Below are positions 55,572 to 64,000 of a stretch of 64,000 nt of DNA, piece after piece. Origin of the DNA: Streptomyces sp. NRRL B-1140 (lineage in GTDB: Bacteria > Actinomycetota > Actinomycetes > Streptomycetales > Streptomycetaceae); contig NZ_LGEA01000080.1 in assembly GCF_001280065.1 (NCBI RefSeq), forward strand, positions 62,001 to 126,000. Reading direction: 5' to 3'. A model generated the notes under the pieces. The model was given only the letters and a program-made list of their open reading frames with translations. It ran no database searches and was not told the DNA's origin. Made by a program: the position numbers and the translations under genes. Each line of letters opens with the position of its first letter. Position 1 is the stretch's first letter.

Positions 55572-56968
55572 GCCTTCAAGGAGGCGGCGGCATCAGCCCG
55601 TACCTCGCCGCGGAAGACCTCTCGATGTTCGGCACCGACCCGTGGTGGCTGGTCGCCATCAAGGCGGTGTTCTGCTTCGCCTTCCTGATGGTGACCGTGC
55701 TGGTGTCCATCGTCATGGAGCGCAAGGTCGTCGCCTGGATGCAGCTGCGCATCGGCCCCAACCGGCACGGCCCCTGGGGCATGCTCCAGTCGCTCGCCGA
55801 CGGCATCAAGCTGATGCTCAAGGAGGACGTCGTCGTCAAACGCGCGGACAAGGTGGTGTACGTCCTCGCGCCGATCGTCGCGGCCATCCCGGCCTTCATG
55901 GCGATCGCGGTGATCCCCTTCGGCCCGGCCGGCAACGAGATCTCGATCTTCGGCCAGCGCACCACGATGCAGCTCACCGACCTGCCGATCGCGATGCTCT
56001 ACATCCTCGCGGTCGCCTCGGTCGGCATCTACGGCATCGTGCTCGCGGGCTGGAGCTCCGGTTCGACGTACCCGCTGCTGGGCGGCCTGCGCTCCTGCGC
56101 GCAGATGATCTCCTACGAGATCGCGATGGGCGCCGCCTTCGCCTCGGTCTTCCTGTACTCGGGGTCGATGTCGACCTCGACGATCGTCGAGCAGCAGGCC
56201 GACCGCTGGTACATCGTGCTGCTGCCGGTCTCCTTCGTCATCTACATCGTCACGATGGTCGGCGAGACCAACCGCGCACCCTTCGACATGCCGGAGTCCG
56301 AGGGCGACCTGGTCGGCGGCTTCAACACCGAGTACTCGTCGATCAAGTTCGCGATGTTCATGCTCGCCGAGTACGTCAACATGGTGACCGTCTCGGCCGT
56401 CGCCACCACGCTGTTCCTCGGCGGCTGGCGGGCCCCCTGGCCGATCAGCACCTTCTGGGAGGGCGCCAACCACGGCTGGTGGCCGCTGCTGTGGTTCACC
56501 GTCAAGGTCCAGCTGCTGCTGTTCATGTTCATCTGGATCCGCGGCACCCTCCCGCGCGTGCGCTACGACCAGCTGATGAAGCTCGGCTGGAAGGTCCTCA
56601 TCCCGGTCTCGCTGGTGTGGCTGATGCTCGTCGCGAGCGTGCGGGCCTTCCGCAACGAGGGCTACGACTTCGCCGACATCGCCCTGTACGTGGGCGGCGG
56701 CGTGCTCGCCCTGCTGCTGCTCTCCTTCGTCGCCGACATGTTCCGCGAGAAGGCCAAGAAGGCCGAGCAGCCGGCCGACACCCCGGCCGCCTTCGACCCG
56801 ATGGCGGGCGGATTCCCCGTACCGCCCCTGCCCGGACAGGAACTACCGCCGGTCCCCCGCCGCCGCTCACGCCGTGAGCGGGAGCTGATTGTCAGTGGTG
56901 GGCCCGATACTCAGAGTGACGAATCTCTGGGCGGAACTACGGATGGAAAGGAGGCGTCCGATGGCTGA
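55568..56968 (+). CDS. nuoH: NADH-quinone oxidoreductase subunit H
   Basis: A 466-residue membrane subunit with about eight helices that forms the quinone entry tunnel. Signatures [21 protein letters not shown] (in part) at about 50-70 and [21 protein letters not shown] at about 233-253 are intact. The C-terminal 65 residues form a charged, Pro-rich tail not needed in the family core. Overlaps nuoI by 8 bases. Confidence 0.95.
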   Translation: MSLQGGGGISPYLAAEDLSMFGTDPWWLVAIKAVFCFAFLMVTVLVSIVMERKVVAWMQLRIGPNRHGPWGMLQSLADGIKLMLKEDVVVKRADKVVYVLAPIVAAIPAFMAIAVIPFGPAGNEISIFGQRTTMQLTDLPIAMLYILAVASVGIYGIVLAGWSSGSTYPLLGGLRSCAQMISYEIAMGAAFASVFLYSGSMSTSTIVEQQADRWYIVLLPVSFVIYIVTMVGETNRAPFDMPESEGDLVGGFNTEYSSIKFAMFMLAEYVNMVTVSAVATTLFLGGWRAPWPISTFWEGANHGWWPLLWFTVKVQLLLFMFIWIRGTLPRVRYDQLMKLGWKVLIPVSLVWLMLVASVRAFRNEGYDFADIALYVGGGVLALLLLSFVADMFREKAKKAEQPADTPAAFDPMAGGFPVPPLPGQELPPVPRRRSRRERELIVSGGPDTQSDESLGGTTDGKEASDG

Positions 56969-57626
56969 GGAACTCGAGCGTTCGCAGGGTGAGGAACCCA
57001 AGGACACCAAGCCCGGTTTCCAGAACCCCGTGGCCGGCTTCGGCGTGACCTTCAAGGCCATGTTCAAGAAGCGGCTGACCGAGCAGTACCCCGAGCAGCA
57101 GAAGACCACGGCTCCGCGCTTCCACGGACGGCACCAGCTCAACCGCCATCCGGACGGCCTGGAGAAGTGCGTCGGCTGTGAACTGTGCGCCTGGGCCTGC
57201 CCCGCCGACGCGATCTATGTGGAGGGGGCGGACAACACCGACGAGGAGCGCTACTCGCCGGGCGAGCGGTACGGCCGCGTCTACCAGATCAACTACGCCC
57301 GCTGCATCCTGTGCGGCCTGTGCATCGAGGCCTGCCCCACCCGGGCGCTCACGATGACCAACGAGTTCGAACTGGCCGACTCCAGCCGGGCCAACCTCAT
57401 CTACACCAAGGAGCAGCTGCTCGCCGGTCTGGAGGAGGGCATGGTCGACTCGCCCCACGCCATCTACCCCGGCACGGACGAACAGGACTACTACCGGGGC
57501 CTGGTGACGGAGGCCGCGCCCGGCACCGAGCGGCAGGTCGCCCACTCCAAGGTCGAGGTCGTGCAGGAGGCCGACTCGACCTTCGGCGGGACGGAACCGG
57601 CCTCGGAGAGGGTGATCGGGCGATGA
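56961..57626 (+). CDS. nuoI: NADH-quinone oxidoreductase subunit I
   Basis: A 221-residue ferredoxin-like subunit with two [4Fe-4S] clusters: [12 protein letters not shown] (about 71-82) and [12 protein letters not shown] (about 115-126). ATG 56961 has the consensus ribosome site AAGGAGG. The C-terminus extends about 40 residues beyond the E. coli protein. Overlaps nuoJ by ATGA. Confidence 0.95.
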   Translation: MAEELERSQGEEPKDTKPGFQNPVAGFGVTFKAMFKKRLTEQYPEQQKTTAPRFHGRHQLNRHPDGLEKCVGCELCAWACPADAIYVEGADNTDEERYSPGERYGRVYQINYARCILCGLCIEACPTRALTMTNEFELADSSRANLIYTKEQLLAGLEEGMVDSPHAIYPGTDEQDYYRGLVTEAAPGTERQVAHSKVEVVQEADSTFGGTEPASERVIGR

Positions 57627-58465
57627 CCACCCAGCTCGCCGCCTACTCCACCTCCACCGGAGAGGCCGTCCAGTTCTGGATCCTCGGCACCGTCGCGGTG
57701 ATCGGCGCCCTGTGCACCATCCTCATGAAGCGGGCCGTGCACAGCGCGCTCTGCCTCGCCGGGACCATGATCGTCCTGGCGGTGTTCTACCTCGCCAACG
57801 GCGCCTACTTCCTGGGCGTCGTCCAGATCATCGTCTACACCGGCGCGATCATGATGCTGTTCCTGTTCGTCGTGATGCTCGTCGGCGTCACCGCGGCGGA
57901 CTCCCTGAAGGAGACCATCAAGGGCCAGCGCTGGCTGGCCCTGCTGTGCGGCCTCGGCTTCGGAGTCCTGCTGATCGGCGGCATCGGCAACGCGTCCCTG
58001 TCGGAGTTCAACGGCATCGGCCAGGCGAACGCCGGAGGAAACGTGGAGGGCCTCGCCGCCCTCATCTTCACCAAGTACGTCTTCGCGTTCGAGATCACCG
58101 GCGCCCTGCTCATCACGGCCGCCGTCGGCGCCATGGTCCTCACCCACCGCGAGCGCACCGAGCGGGCCAAGACGCAGCGGGAGCTCGCCGAGGAGCGCGT
58201 GCGCGAGGGCAAGTACCTGCCGCCGCTGCCGGCGCCCGGTGTGTACGCCCGGCACAACGCGGTCGACATCGCGGGCCTGCTGCCCGACGGCACCCCGTCC
58301 GACCTCACCGTCAGCAAGACCCTGCGCGAGCGCGGCCAGATCCGTGACGTGTCGCGGGAGGCGCTCAACGACCTCAAGGCCCTGGAGCAGCGGTCGGAGG
58401 AGCGTCTGGAGCGCAGGGCGGTCGGGCCGGCGAAGTTCCAGCGGTCCGAGGAGGCGTCCAAGTGA
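57623..58465 (+). CDS. nuoJ: NADH-quinone oxidoreductase subunit J
   Basis: A 280-residue membrane subunit with five helices in the first 170 residues, including the [20 protein letters not shown] helix at about 71-90 with its characteristic pi-bulge. The last 110 residues are a charged, helical cytoplasmic extension ([20 protein letters not shown]), longer than in proteobacteria. GTGA overlap with nuoK. Confidence 0.94.
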   Translation: MTTQLAAYSTSTGEAVQFWILGTVAVIGALCTILMKRAVHSALCLAGTMIVLAVFYLANGAYFLGVVQIIVYTGAIMMLFLFVVMLVGVTAADSLKETIKGQRWLALLCGLGFGVLLIGGIGNASLSEFNGIGQANAGGNVEGLAALIFTKYVFAFEITGALLITAAVGAMVLTHRERTERAKTQRELAEERVREGKYLPPLPAPGVYARHNAVDIAGLLPDGTPSDLTVSKTLRERGQIRDVSREALNDLKALEQRSEERLERRAVGPAKFQRSEEASK

Positions 58466-58761
58466 ACCCCGTCAACTACCTCTACCTCGCGGCCCTGTTG
58501 TTCACGATCGGCGCCACCGGTGTGCTGATCAGGCGCAACGCGATCGTCGTGTTCATGTGCATCGAGCTCATGCTCAACGCCTGCAACCTCGCGTTCGTCG
58601 CCTTCTCCCGCATGCACGGCAACCTCGACGGGCAGATCATCGCCTTCTTCACGATGGTCGTCGCCGCCGCCGAGGTCGTGGTCGGGCTCGCGATCATCGT
58701 GTCCCTGTTCCGTGCCCGCCACTCGGCCTCGGTCGACGACGCCAGCCTGATGAAGCTGTAA
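58462..58761 (+). CDS. nuoK: NADH-quinone oxidoreductase subunit K
   Basis: A 99-residue proton-channel subunit with three helices. The conserved Glu in [17 protein letters not shown] (about residue 35) and a second Glu in [13 protein letters not shown] (about 72) are retained. GTG 58462 overlaps the nuoJ stop. Confidence 0.95.
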   Translation: MNPVNYLYLAALLFTIGATGVLIRRNAIVVFMCIELMLNACNLAFVAFSRMHGNLDGQIIAFFTMVVAAAEVVVGLAIIVSLFRARHSASVDDASLMKL

Positions 58762-58776
58762 GGGGTCGGAAGAATC

Positions 58777-60741
58777 GTGGAGAACCTCATTGCGCTGCTG
58801 GTGGCGGCGCCCCTGCTCGGAGCGGCGGTCCTGCTGTGCGGCGGCCGGCGGCTGGACGCCGTCGGCCACTGGCTCGGCACCGCGCTCGCGGCCGTCTCCT
58901 TCGTGCTCGGCCTGGTGCTGTTCACCGACATGCTGGGCCGGGGCGCCGAGAACCGCGTCCTGAGCCAGCACCTGTTCAGCTGGATCCCGGTCGAGGGCTT
59001 CCAGGCGGACGTCGCCTTCCAGCTCGACCAGCTGTCCATGACGTTCGTGCTGCTGATCACGGGCGTCGGATCGCTGATCCACCTGTACTCCGTCGGGTAC
59101 ATGGAGCACGACGAGCGGCGCCGCCGCTTCTTCGGCTATCTGAACCTGTTCCTCGCGGCGATGCTGATCCTCGTCCTCGCCGACAACTACCTGCTGCTGT
59201 ACGTCGGCTGGGAAGGCGTCGGTCTCGCCTCCTACCTGCTGATCGGCTTCTGGCAGCACAAGCCCAGCGCCGCCACGGCCGCGAAGAAGGCCTTCCTGGT
59301 CAACCGCGTCGGCGACATGGGCCTGTCGATCGCGATCATGCTGATGTTCCTGTGGTTCGGCACCTTCGCCTTCGGGCCGGTGCTCGGCGACCACGGCGAG
59401 GCCGGGCTCGCCGGTGCCGCCGGTGAGGACAAGCTGACCGCCATCGCGCTGATGCTCCTGCTCGCCGCCTGCGGCAAGTCCGCCCAGGTGCCGCTGCAGT
59501 CCTGGCTCGGGGACGCGATGGAGGGCCCGACCCCGGTCTCGGCCCTCATCCACGCCGCGACCATGGTGACGGCGGGCGTCTACCTGATCGTCCGCTCCGC
59601 GGCCGTCTTCAACGGCGCCCCGGACGCACAACTGGTCGTCACCATCGTCGGCGCGGTCACGCTGCTGTTCGGTGCGATCGTCGGTTGCGCGAAGGACGAC
59701 ATCAAGAAGGCCCTGGCCGGGTCGACCATGTCGCAGATCGGCTACATGATCCTCGCCGCGGGCCTCGGCCCCATCGGCTACGTCTTCGCGATCATGCACC
59801 TGGTGACGCACGGCTTCTTCAAGGCCGGGCTGTTCCTCGGCGCCGGCTCGGTCATGCACGGCATGAACGACGAGGTCGACATGCGCCGCTACGGCGGCTT
59901 GCGGAAGTACATGCCGGTCACCTTCGTCACCTTCGGCCTCGGCTACCTGGCCATCATCGGCTTCCCGGGCCTGTCCGGCTTCTTCTCCAAGGACAAGATC
60001 ATCGAGGCAGCGTTCGCCAAGGGCGGCACCGAGGGCTGGATCCTCGGCGCCTGCGCCCTGCTCGGCGCGGCGATCACGGCGTTCTACATGACGCGCGTGA
60101 TGCTGATGACGTTCTTCGGCGAGGAGCGCTGGCGCAACGCCCCGACGCCGTCCCCGGCCCGGCCGGACGTGGAGCCCGCCGCCGAGACGCGCGGCGAGTA
60201 CACCCCGCCGCACCCGCACGAGTCGCCCAGGATCATGACGGTCCCGATGATCGTGCTGGCCGTCGGATCGGTGGCCGGAGGTGCGTTCTTCAGCATCGGC
60301 GACCGGTTCATGCACTGGCTGGAGCCCGTCACCGGACACAGCCACGGCAACCCGCCGATCAGCGCGGGCGTGGTCACCGGCGCGACCGTCGCCTGCATGA
60401 TCATCGGCGTCGCCCTCGCGTGGGCCCAGTACGGCCGCCGCCCCGTCCCGGCCGTCGCCCCGCGCGGCTCGCTGCTCACCCGGGCCGCCCGGCGCGATCT
60501 GCTCCAGGACGACTTCAACCACGTCGTCCTGGTCCGCGGCGGCGAGCACCTCACGCGGTCCCTGGTCTACGTCGACCACACCCTGGTCGACGGCGTCGTC
60601 AACGGCACGGCGGCCTCGGTCGGCGGCCTCTCCGGGCGGATGCGCAGGCTGCAGAACGGCTTCGCCCGCTCCTACGCGGTCTCGATGTTCGGCGGCGCCG
60701 CGGTCATCGTCGCCGCGACCCTGCTGATGAGGGCGGTCTGA
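58777..60741 (+). CDS. nuoL: NADH-quinone oxidoreductase subunit L
   Basis: A 654-residue antiporter-like subunit with about 16 helices and the long lateral helix near the C-terminus. [16 protein letters not shown] (about 146-161) has the conserved Glu; [22 protein letters not shown] and the [17 protein letters not shown] lysine motif are also present. GTG 58777 begins 15 bases after nuoK. Confidence 0.95.
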   Translation: MENLIALLVAAPLLGAAVLLCGGRRLDAVGHWLGTALAAVSFVLGLVLFTDMLGRGAENRVLSQHLFSWIPVEGFQADVAFQLDQLSMTFVLLITGVGSLIHLYSVGYMEHDERRRRFFGYLNLFLAAMLILVLADNYLLLYVGWEGVGLASYLLIGFWQHKPSAATAAKKAFLVNRVGDMGLSIAIMLMFLWFGTFAFGPVLGDHGEAGLAGAAGEDKLTAIALMLLLAACGKSAQVPLQSWLGDAMEGPTPVSALIHAATMVTAGVYLIVRSAAVFNGAPDAQLVVTIVGAVTLLFGAIVGCAKDDIKKALAGSTMSQIGYMILAAGLGPIGYVFAIMHLVTHGFFKAGLFLGAGSVMHGMNDEVDMRRYGGLRKYMPVTFVTFGLGYLAIIGFPGLSGFFSKDKIIEAAFAKGGTEGWILGACALLGAAITAFYMTRVMLMTFFGEERWRNAPTPSPARPDVEPAAETRGEYTPPHPHESPRIMTVPMIVLAVGSVAGGAFFSIGDRFMHWLEPVTGHSHGNPPISAGVVTGATVACMIIGVALAWAQYGRRPVPAVAPRGSLLTRAARRDLLQDDFNHVVLVRGGEHLTRSLVYVDHTLVDGVVNGTAASVGGLSGRMRRLQNGFARSYAVSMFGGAAVIVAATLLMRAV

Positions 60742-60746
60742 TACCG

Positions 60747-62318
60747 ATGTCCTTTCCTCTGCTGACAGCGACAGCGGCGCTCCCGGCCGTCGGGGCGATC
60801 GCCACGGCCGCCGTACCGGCCGCGCAGCGCACCGCCGCCAAGTGGCTGGCGCTGCTCTTCTCGCTCGCCACGCTCGTCCTGGCGATCACCGTTCTGGTCC
60901 GTTTCGACCCGGACGGCGACCGCTACCAGCTCACCGAGTCCCACGCCTGGATCGCCGACTTCGGCGTCCGCTACGAACTGGGCGTGGACGGCATCGGCGT
61001 TGCGCTCATCGCGCTCACGGCGCTGCTGATCCCCTTCATCATCCTGGCGGGCTGGCACGACGCCGACCCCCTGGAGACCGGCAGCAGCCGCTGGCGGCCG
61101 ACGCAGGGCTTCTTCGCCCTGATCCTCGGCGTCGAGGCGATGGTGATCCTCTCCTTCGAGGCCACCGACGTCTTCCTCTTCTACATCTTCTTCGAAGCCA
61201 TGCTGATCCCGATGTACTTCCTCATCGGCGGCTTCGGGGACCGTGCCCACGAGCACGGCGAGAAGGCGGCGGCGACACAACGCTCGTACGCGGCCGTGAA
61301 GTTCCTCCTCTACAACCTGGTCGGCGGTCTGATCATGCTGGCCGCGGTGATCGGCCTGTACGTGGTCGCCGGGAACTTCTCGCTCCAGGAGATCGCCGAG
61401 GCCCGCGCCAACGGCACGCTCGACATGGCGACCAACACCGAACGCTGGCTGTTCCTGGGCTTCTTCTTCGCGTTCGCGGTGAAGGCGCCGCTGTGGCCGC
61501 TGCACACCTGGCTGCCCAACGCCATGCAGGAGTCCACCGCCCCGGTCGCCGTGCTCATCACGGCGGTCGTCGACAAGGTCGGCACCTTCGCGATGCTCCG
61601 CTTCTGCCTCCAGCTGTTCCCGGAGGCCAGCAAGTGGGCCACGCCCGCCATCCTCGTCCTCGCCCTGATCAGCATCATCTACGGGGCGCTGCTCGCGGTC
61701 GGCCAGCGGGACATCAAGCGGCTGGTGGCGTACGCGTCGATCTCCCACTTCGGCTTCATCATCATGGGCATCTTCGCGATGACCAGCCAGGGCCAGTCCG
61801 GCGCGACGCTCTACATGATCAACCACGGCATCTCGACGGCCGCGCTGATGCTGGTGGCGGGCTTCCTGATCTCCCGGCGCGGCTCACGGCTCATCGCCGA
61901 CTACGGCGGCGTGCAGAAGGTCGCCCCGGTGCTCGCCGGCACGTTCCTGATCGGCAGCCTCGCGACCCTGTCCCTGCCGGGGCTGGCGCCGTTCGTCAGT
62001 GAGTTCCTGGTCCTGGTCGGCACGTTCACGCGCTACCCGGTGATCGGCATTATCGCCACCTTCGGCATCGTCCTGGCCGCGCTCTACACCCTCGTCCTCT
62101 ACCAGCGGACGATGACGGGCCCGGTGAAACCGGAGGTCTCCGCGATGCCCGACCTCCGGATCCGTGAGATCGCGGTGGTCGCCCCGCTGGTCGTCCTGCT
62201 GATCTTCCTGGGCGTCTACCCGAAGCCCGTCACGCAGATCATCGATCCGGCGGTCAAGCAGACCATGTCCGACGTACAGAAGAAGGACCCCCAGCCCGAG
62301 GTGGAGGCGGCCAAGTGA
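60747..62318 (+). CDS. nuoM: NADH-quinone oxidoreductase subunit M
   Basis: A 523-residue antiporter-like proton pump subunit. FYIFFEAMLIPMYFLIG carries the key Glu (about residue 151), and KAPLWPLHTWLPNAMQESTAPV the key Lys (about 247). It follows nuoL after five bases and overlaps nuoN. Confidence 0.95.
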   Translation: MSFPLLTATAALPAVGAIATAAVPAAQRTAAKWLALLFSLATLVLAITVLVRFDPDGDRYQLTESHAWIADFGVRYELGVDGIGVALIALTALLIPFIILAGWHDADPLETGSSRWRPTQGFFALILGVEAMVILSFEATDVFLFYIFFEAMLIPMYFLIGGFGDRAHEHGEKAAATQRSYAAVKFLLYNLVGGLIMLAAVIGLYVVAGNFSLQEIAEARANGTLDMATNTERWLFLGFFFAFAVKAPLWPLHTWLPNAMQESTAPVAVLITAVVDKVGTFAMLRFCLQLFPEASKWATPAILVLALISIIYGALLAVGQRDIKRLVAYASISHFGFIIMGIFAMTSQGQSGATLYMINHGISTAALMLVAGFLISRRGSRLIADYGGVQKVAPVLAGTFLIGSLATLSLPGLAPFVSEFLVLVGTFTRYPVIGIIATFGIVLAALYTLVLYQRTMTGPVKPEVSAMPDLRIREIAVVAPLVVLLIFLGVYPKPVTQIIDPAVKQTMSDVQKKDPQPEVEAAK

Positions 62319-63964
62319 GCGCAACAGCCGTCCACAGCCTGTGGACAACGGCGGCCGACCCGATCTCGAAGATCGACGCGCCGAAGATCGAGTACGGGCA
62401 GCTAGCCCCCACCCTGATCATCGTCGGCGCGGCGATCGTCGGGATCCTGGTCGAGGCGTTCGTCCCGCGTAAATCGCGTTACTACGTCCAGATGTTCGTC
62501 TCCGTCGTCGCGATCGCGGCCGCCTTCGCCGCGGTCGTCGCACTCGCGGCCGACGGATACGGCACCACCAAGGCGCGCATCGCGGCGATGGGCGCGATCG
62601 CCGTCGACGGACCGGCCCTGTTCCTGCAGGGCACGATCCTGCTTGCGGCCCTGGTGGGCCTGTTCACCTTCGCCGAGCGGCGCCTGGACCCGGAGGCGCA
62701 CGGCAACCGCGTGGACTCCTTCGCCGCGCAGGCCGCCTCCGTACCGGGCAGCGAGAGCGAGAAGGCCGCGGTCAAGGCCGGGTTCACCACCACCGAGGTC
62801 TTCCCGCTGCTGATGTTCGCGGTCGCCGGCATGCTGATCTTCCCGGCGGCCAACGACCTGCTGACGCTGTTCGTCGCGCTGGAAGTCCTCTCCCTGCCGC
62901 TGTACCTGCTGTGCGCCCTGGCCCGGCGCAAGCGGCTCATGTCGCAGGAGGCGGCGGTCAAGTACTTCCTGCTGGGCGCCTTCGCCTCCGCGTTCACCCT
63001 GTTCGGCATCGCGCTGCTCTACGGCTACGCGGGCTCGATGTCGTACGCCACGATCGCGCAGGTCGTCGACGGCACCGTGCAGGACGTCAACCCGGCGCTC
63101 GCCGACACCATGGGCAACGACGCGTTGCTGCTGATCGGCGCCGCGCTGCTGGTGATGGGCCTGCTGTTCAAGGTGGGCGCGGTGCCGTTCCACATGTGGA
63201 CGCCGGACGTCTACCAGGGCGCTCCGACGCCGGTGACCGGCTTCATGGCGGCGGCTACGAAGGTGGCGGCGTTCGGCGCGCTGCTGCGGCTGCTGTACGT
63301 CGTGCTGCCGGGCCTGCGCTGGGACTGGCGGCCGGTCATGTGGGCCGTCGCCATCGTCACCATGCTGGGCGGCGCGATCGTCGCGATCACGCAGACGGAC
63401 ATCAAGCGGCTGCTGGCGTACTCGTCGATCGCGCACGCCGGGTTCATCCTGGCGGGTGTCATCGCGACCACGCCCGACGGTGTCTCGTCGGTGCTGTTCT
63501 ACCTGGCCGCGTACTCGTTCGTGACGATCGGCGCCTTCGCGGTGGTCACGCTCGTCCGCGACGCCGGGGGCGAGGCGACGCACCTGTCCAAGTGGGCGGG
63601 GCTCGGGCGCAGGTCCCCGCTGGTGGCGGCGGTCTTCGCGGTGTTCCTGCTGGCCTTCGCCGGCATTCCGCTGACGTCCGGCTTCGCCGGGAAGTTCGCC
63701 GTGTTCAAGGCGGCGGCGGAGGGCGGGGCGGCCCCGCTCGTCGTGATCGGTGTGATCTCGTCGGCGATCGCGGCGTTCTTCTACATCCGCGTCATCGTGC
63801 TGATGTTCTTCAGCGAGCCGCGGCCGGAGGGCCCGACGGTGGCCGTGCCGTCGCCCCTGACGATGACGGCGATCGGCGTGGGCGTTGCGGTCACGGTGGT
63901 GCTGGGCGTGGCGCCGCAGTACTTCCTGGATCTGGCGGGGCAGGCGGGGGTGTTCGTGCGCTGA
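62315..63964 (+). CDS. nuoN: NADH-quinone oxidoreductase subunit N
   Basis: A 549-residue antiporter-like subunit. The lysine motif KVGAVPFHMWTPDVYQGAPTPVTG (in part, about 286-310) and ITQTDIKRLLAYSSIAHAG are clear. The N-terminal 30 residues are variable. GTG overlap with nuoM. Last gene of the operon seen here; only 36 bases remain to the window end. Confidence 0.95.
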   Translation: MSATAVHSLWTTAADPISKIDAPKIEYGQLAPTLIIVGAAIVGILVEAFVPRKSRYYVQMFVSVVAIAAAFAAVVALAADGYGTTKARIAAMGAIAVDGPALFLQGTILLAALVGLFTFAERRLDPEAHGNRVDSFAAQAASVPGSESEKAAVKAGFTTTEVFPLLMFAVAGMLIFPAANDLLTLFVALEVLSLPLYLLCALARRKRLMSQEAAVKYFLLGAFASAFTLFGIALLYGYAGSMSYATIAQVVDGTVQDVNPALADTMGNDALLLIGAALLVMGLLFKVGAVPFHMWTPDVYQGAPTPVTGFMAAATKVAAFGALLRLLYVVLPGLRWDWRPVMWAVAIVTMLGGAIVAITQTDIKRLLAYSSIAHAGFILAGVIATTPDGVSSVLFYLAAYSFVTIGAFAVVTLVRDAGGEATHLSKWAGLGRRSPLVAAVFAVFLLAFAGIPLTSGFAGKFAVFKAAAEGGAAPLVVIGVISSAIAAFFYIRVIVLMFFSEPRPEGPTVAVPSPLTMTAIGVGVAVTVVLGVAPQYFLDLAGQAGVFVR

Positions 63965-64000
63965 CGCTCCGCTTGCCGTGCGACAGCGGCCCGGTTTCCC

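Overview
This window is a chromosomal segment of a Streptomyces (or close relative). GC is very high and third positions are almost all G/C. GTG starts are common. ATGA/GTGA stop-start overlaps are frequent. Several families typical of the genus are present: an XRE/DUF5753-DUF397 pair, tandem Ser/Thr kinases, an NlpC/P60 secreted hydrolase and the futalosine menaquinone pathway. No rRNA, tRNA or CRISPR array was seen.

Layout. (1) 1-4.6 kb: the 5' part of a stand-alone condensation-domain protein, a three-gene operon (DUF7848-like protein, tandem-HTH MerR regulator, fungal-type cytosine deaminase), an XRE/DUF397 pair and a small membrane protein. (2) 4.6-10.1 kb: late and early futalosine-pathway genes mqnL, mqnP, mqnM, an Lrp regulator and mqnE, with a rhomboid protease gene on the opposite strand. 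(3) 10.1-24.3 kb: UdgX, GNAT, DUF4229, a DAACS symporter behind a Cys-containing leader peptide, a TetR/htdX/fabG4/fadA2-type fatty-acid locus with palindromic operators, an acyl-CoA ligase, an orphan sugar-binding lipoprotein, a Tat-exported flavoprotein, a methyltransferase and a cold-shock protein. (4) 24.6-27.3 kb: mqnA and a Ser/Thr kinase. (5) 27.4-34.0 kb: a plastic region between two paralogous kinases. It holds a low-GC insertion with a membrane SH3-like protein and a truncated HEPN-like gene, gene fragments (glycosidase tail, phosphotransferase), a MarR/quercetinase/XapX/esterase group, and an internally deleted IS1380-family element with clear ends and target duplication. (6) 34.1-47.1 kb: the second kinase (PQQ propeller), an orphan double-glycine leader peptide, prepilin peptidase, CPBP protease, mqnC with a metal-site-less amidohydrolase relative, a GH18-like lipoprotein, mqnG/ubiE, a PASTA protein, GNAT, geranylgeranyl reductase and NlpC/P60. 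(7) 47.9-64.0 kb: a complete nuoA-N operon (14 genes) preceded by a near-consensus Rex operator.

How it works together. The window clusters quinone synthesis with quinone use. MqnA makes the first intermediate from chorismate and MqnE makes aminofutalosine. MqnC cyclises dehypoxanthine futalosine. MqnP, MqnL and MqnM prenylate and decarboxylate the ring, MqnG methylates it, and the geranylgeranyl reductase probably saturates the side chain. Complex I (NuoA-N) then reduces the menaquinone. mqnB and mqnD are not in this window.

The least explained material is the 27.4-34.0 kb island, the double-glycine peptide at 37.0 kb, the amidohydrolase-like partner of mqnC, and the leader-peptide-controlled symporter. 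All calls come from reading the sequence; no database search was possible.
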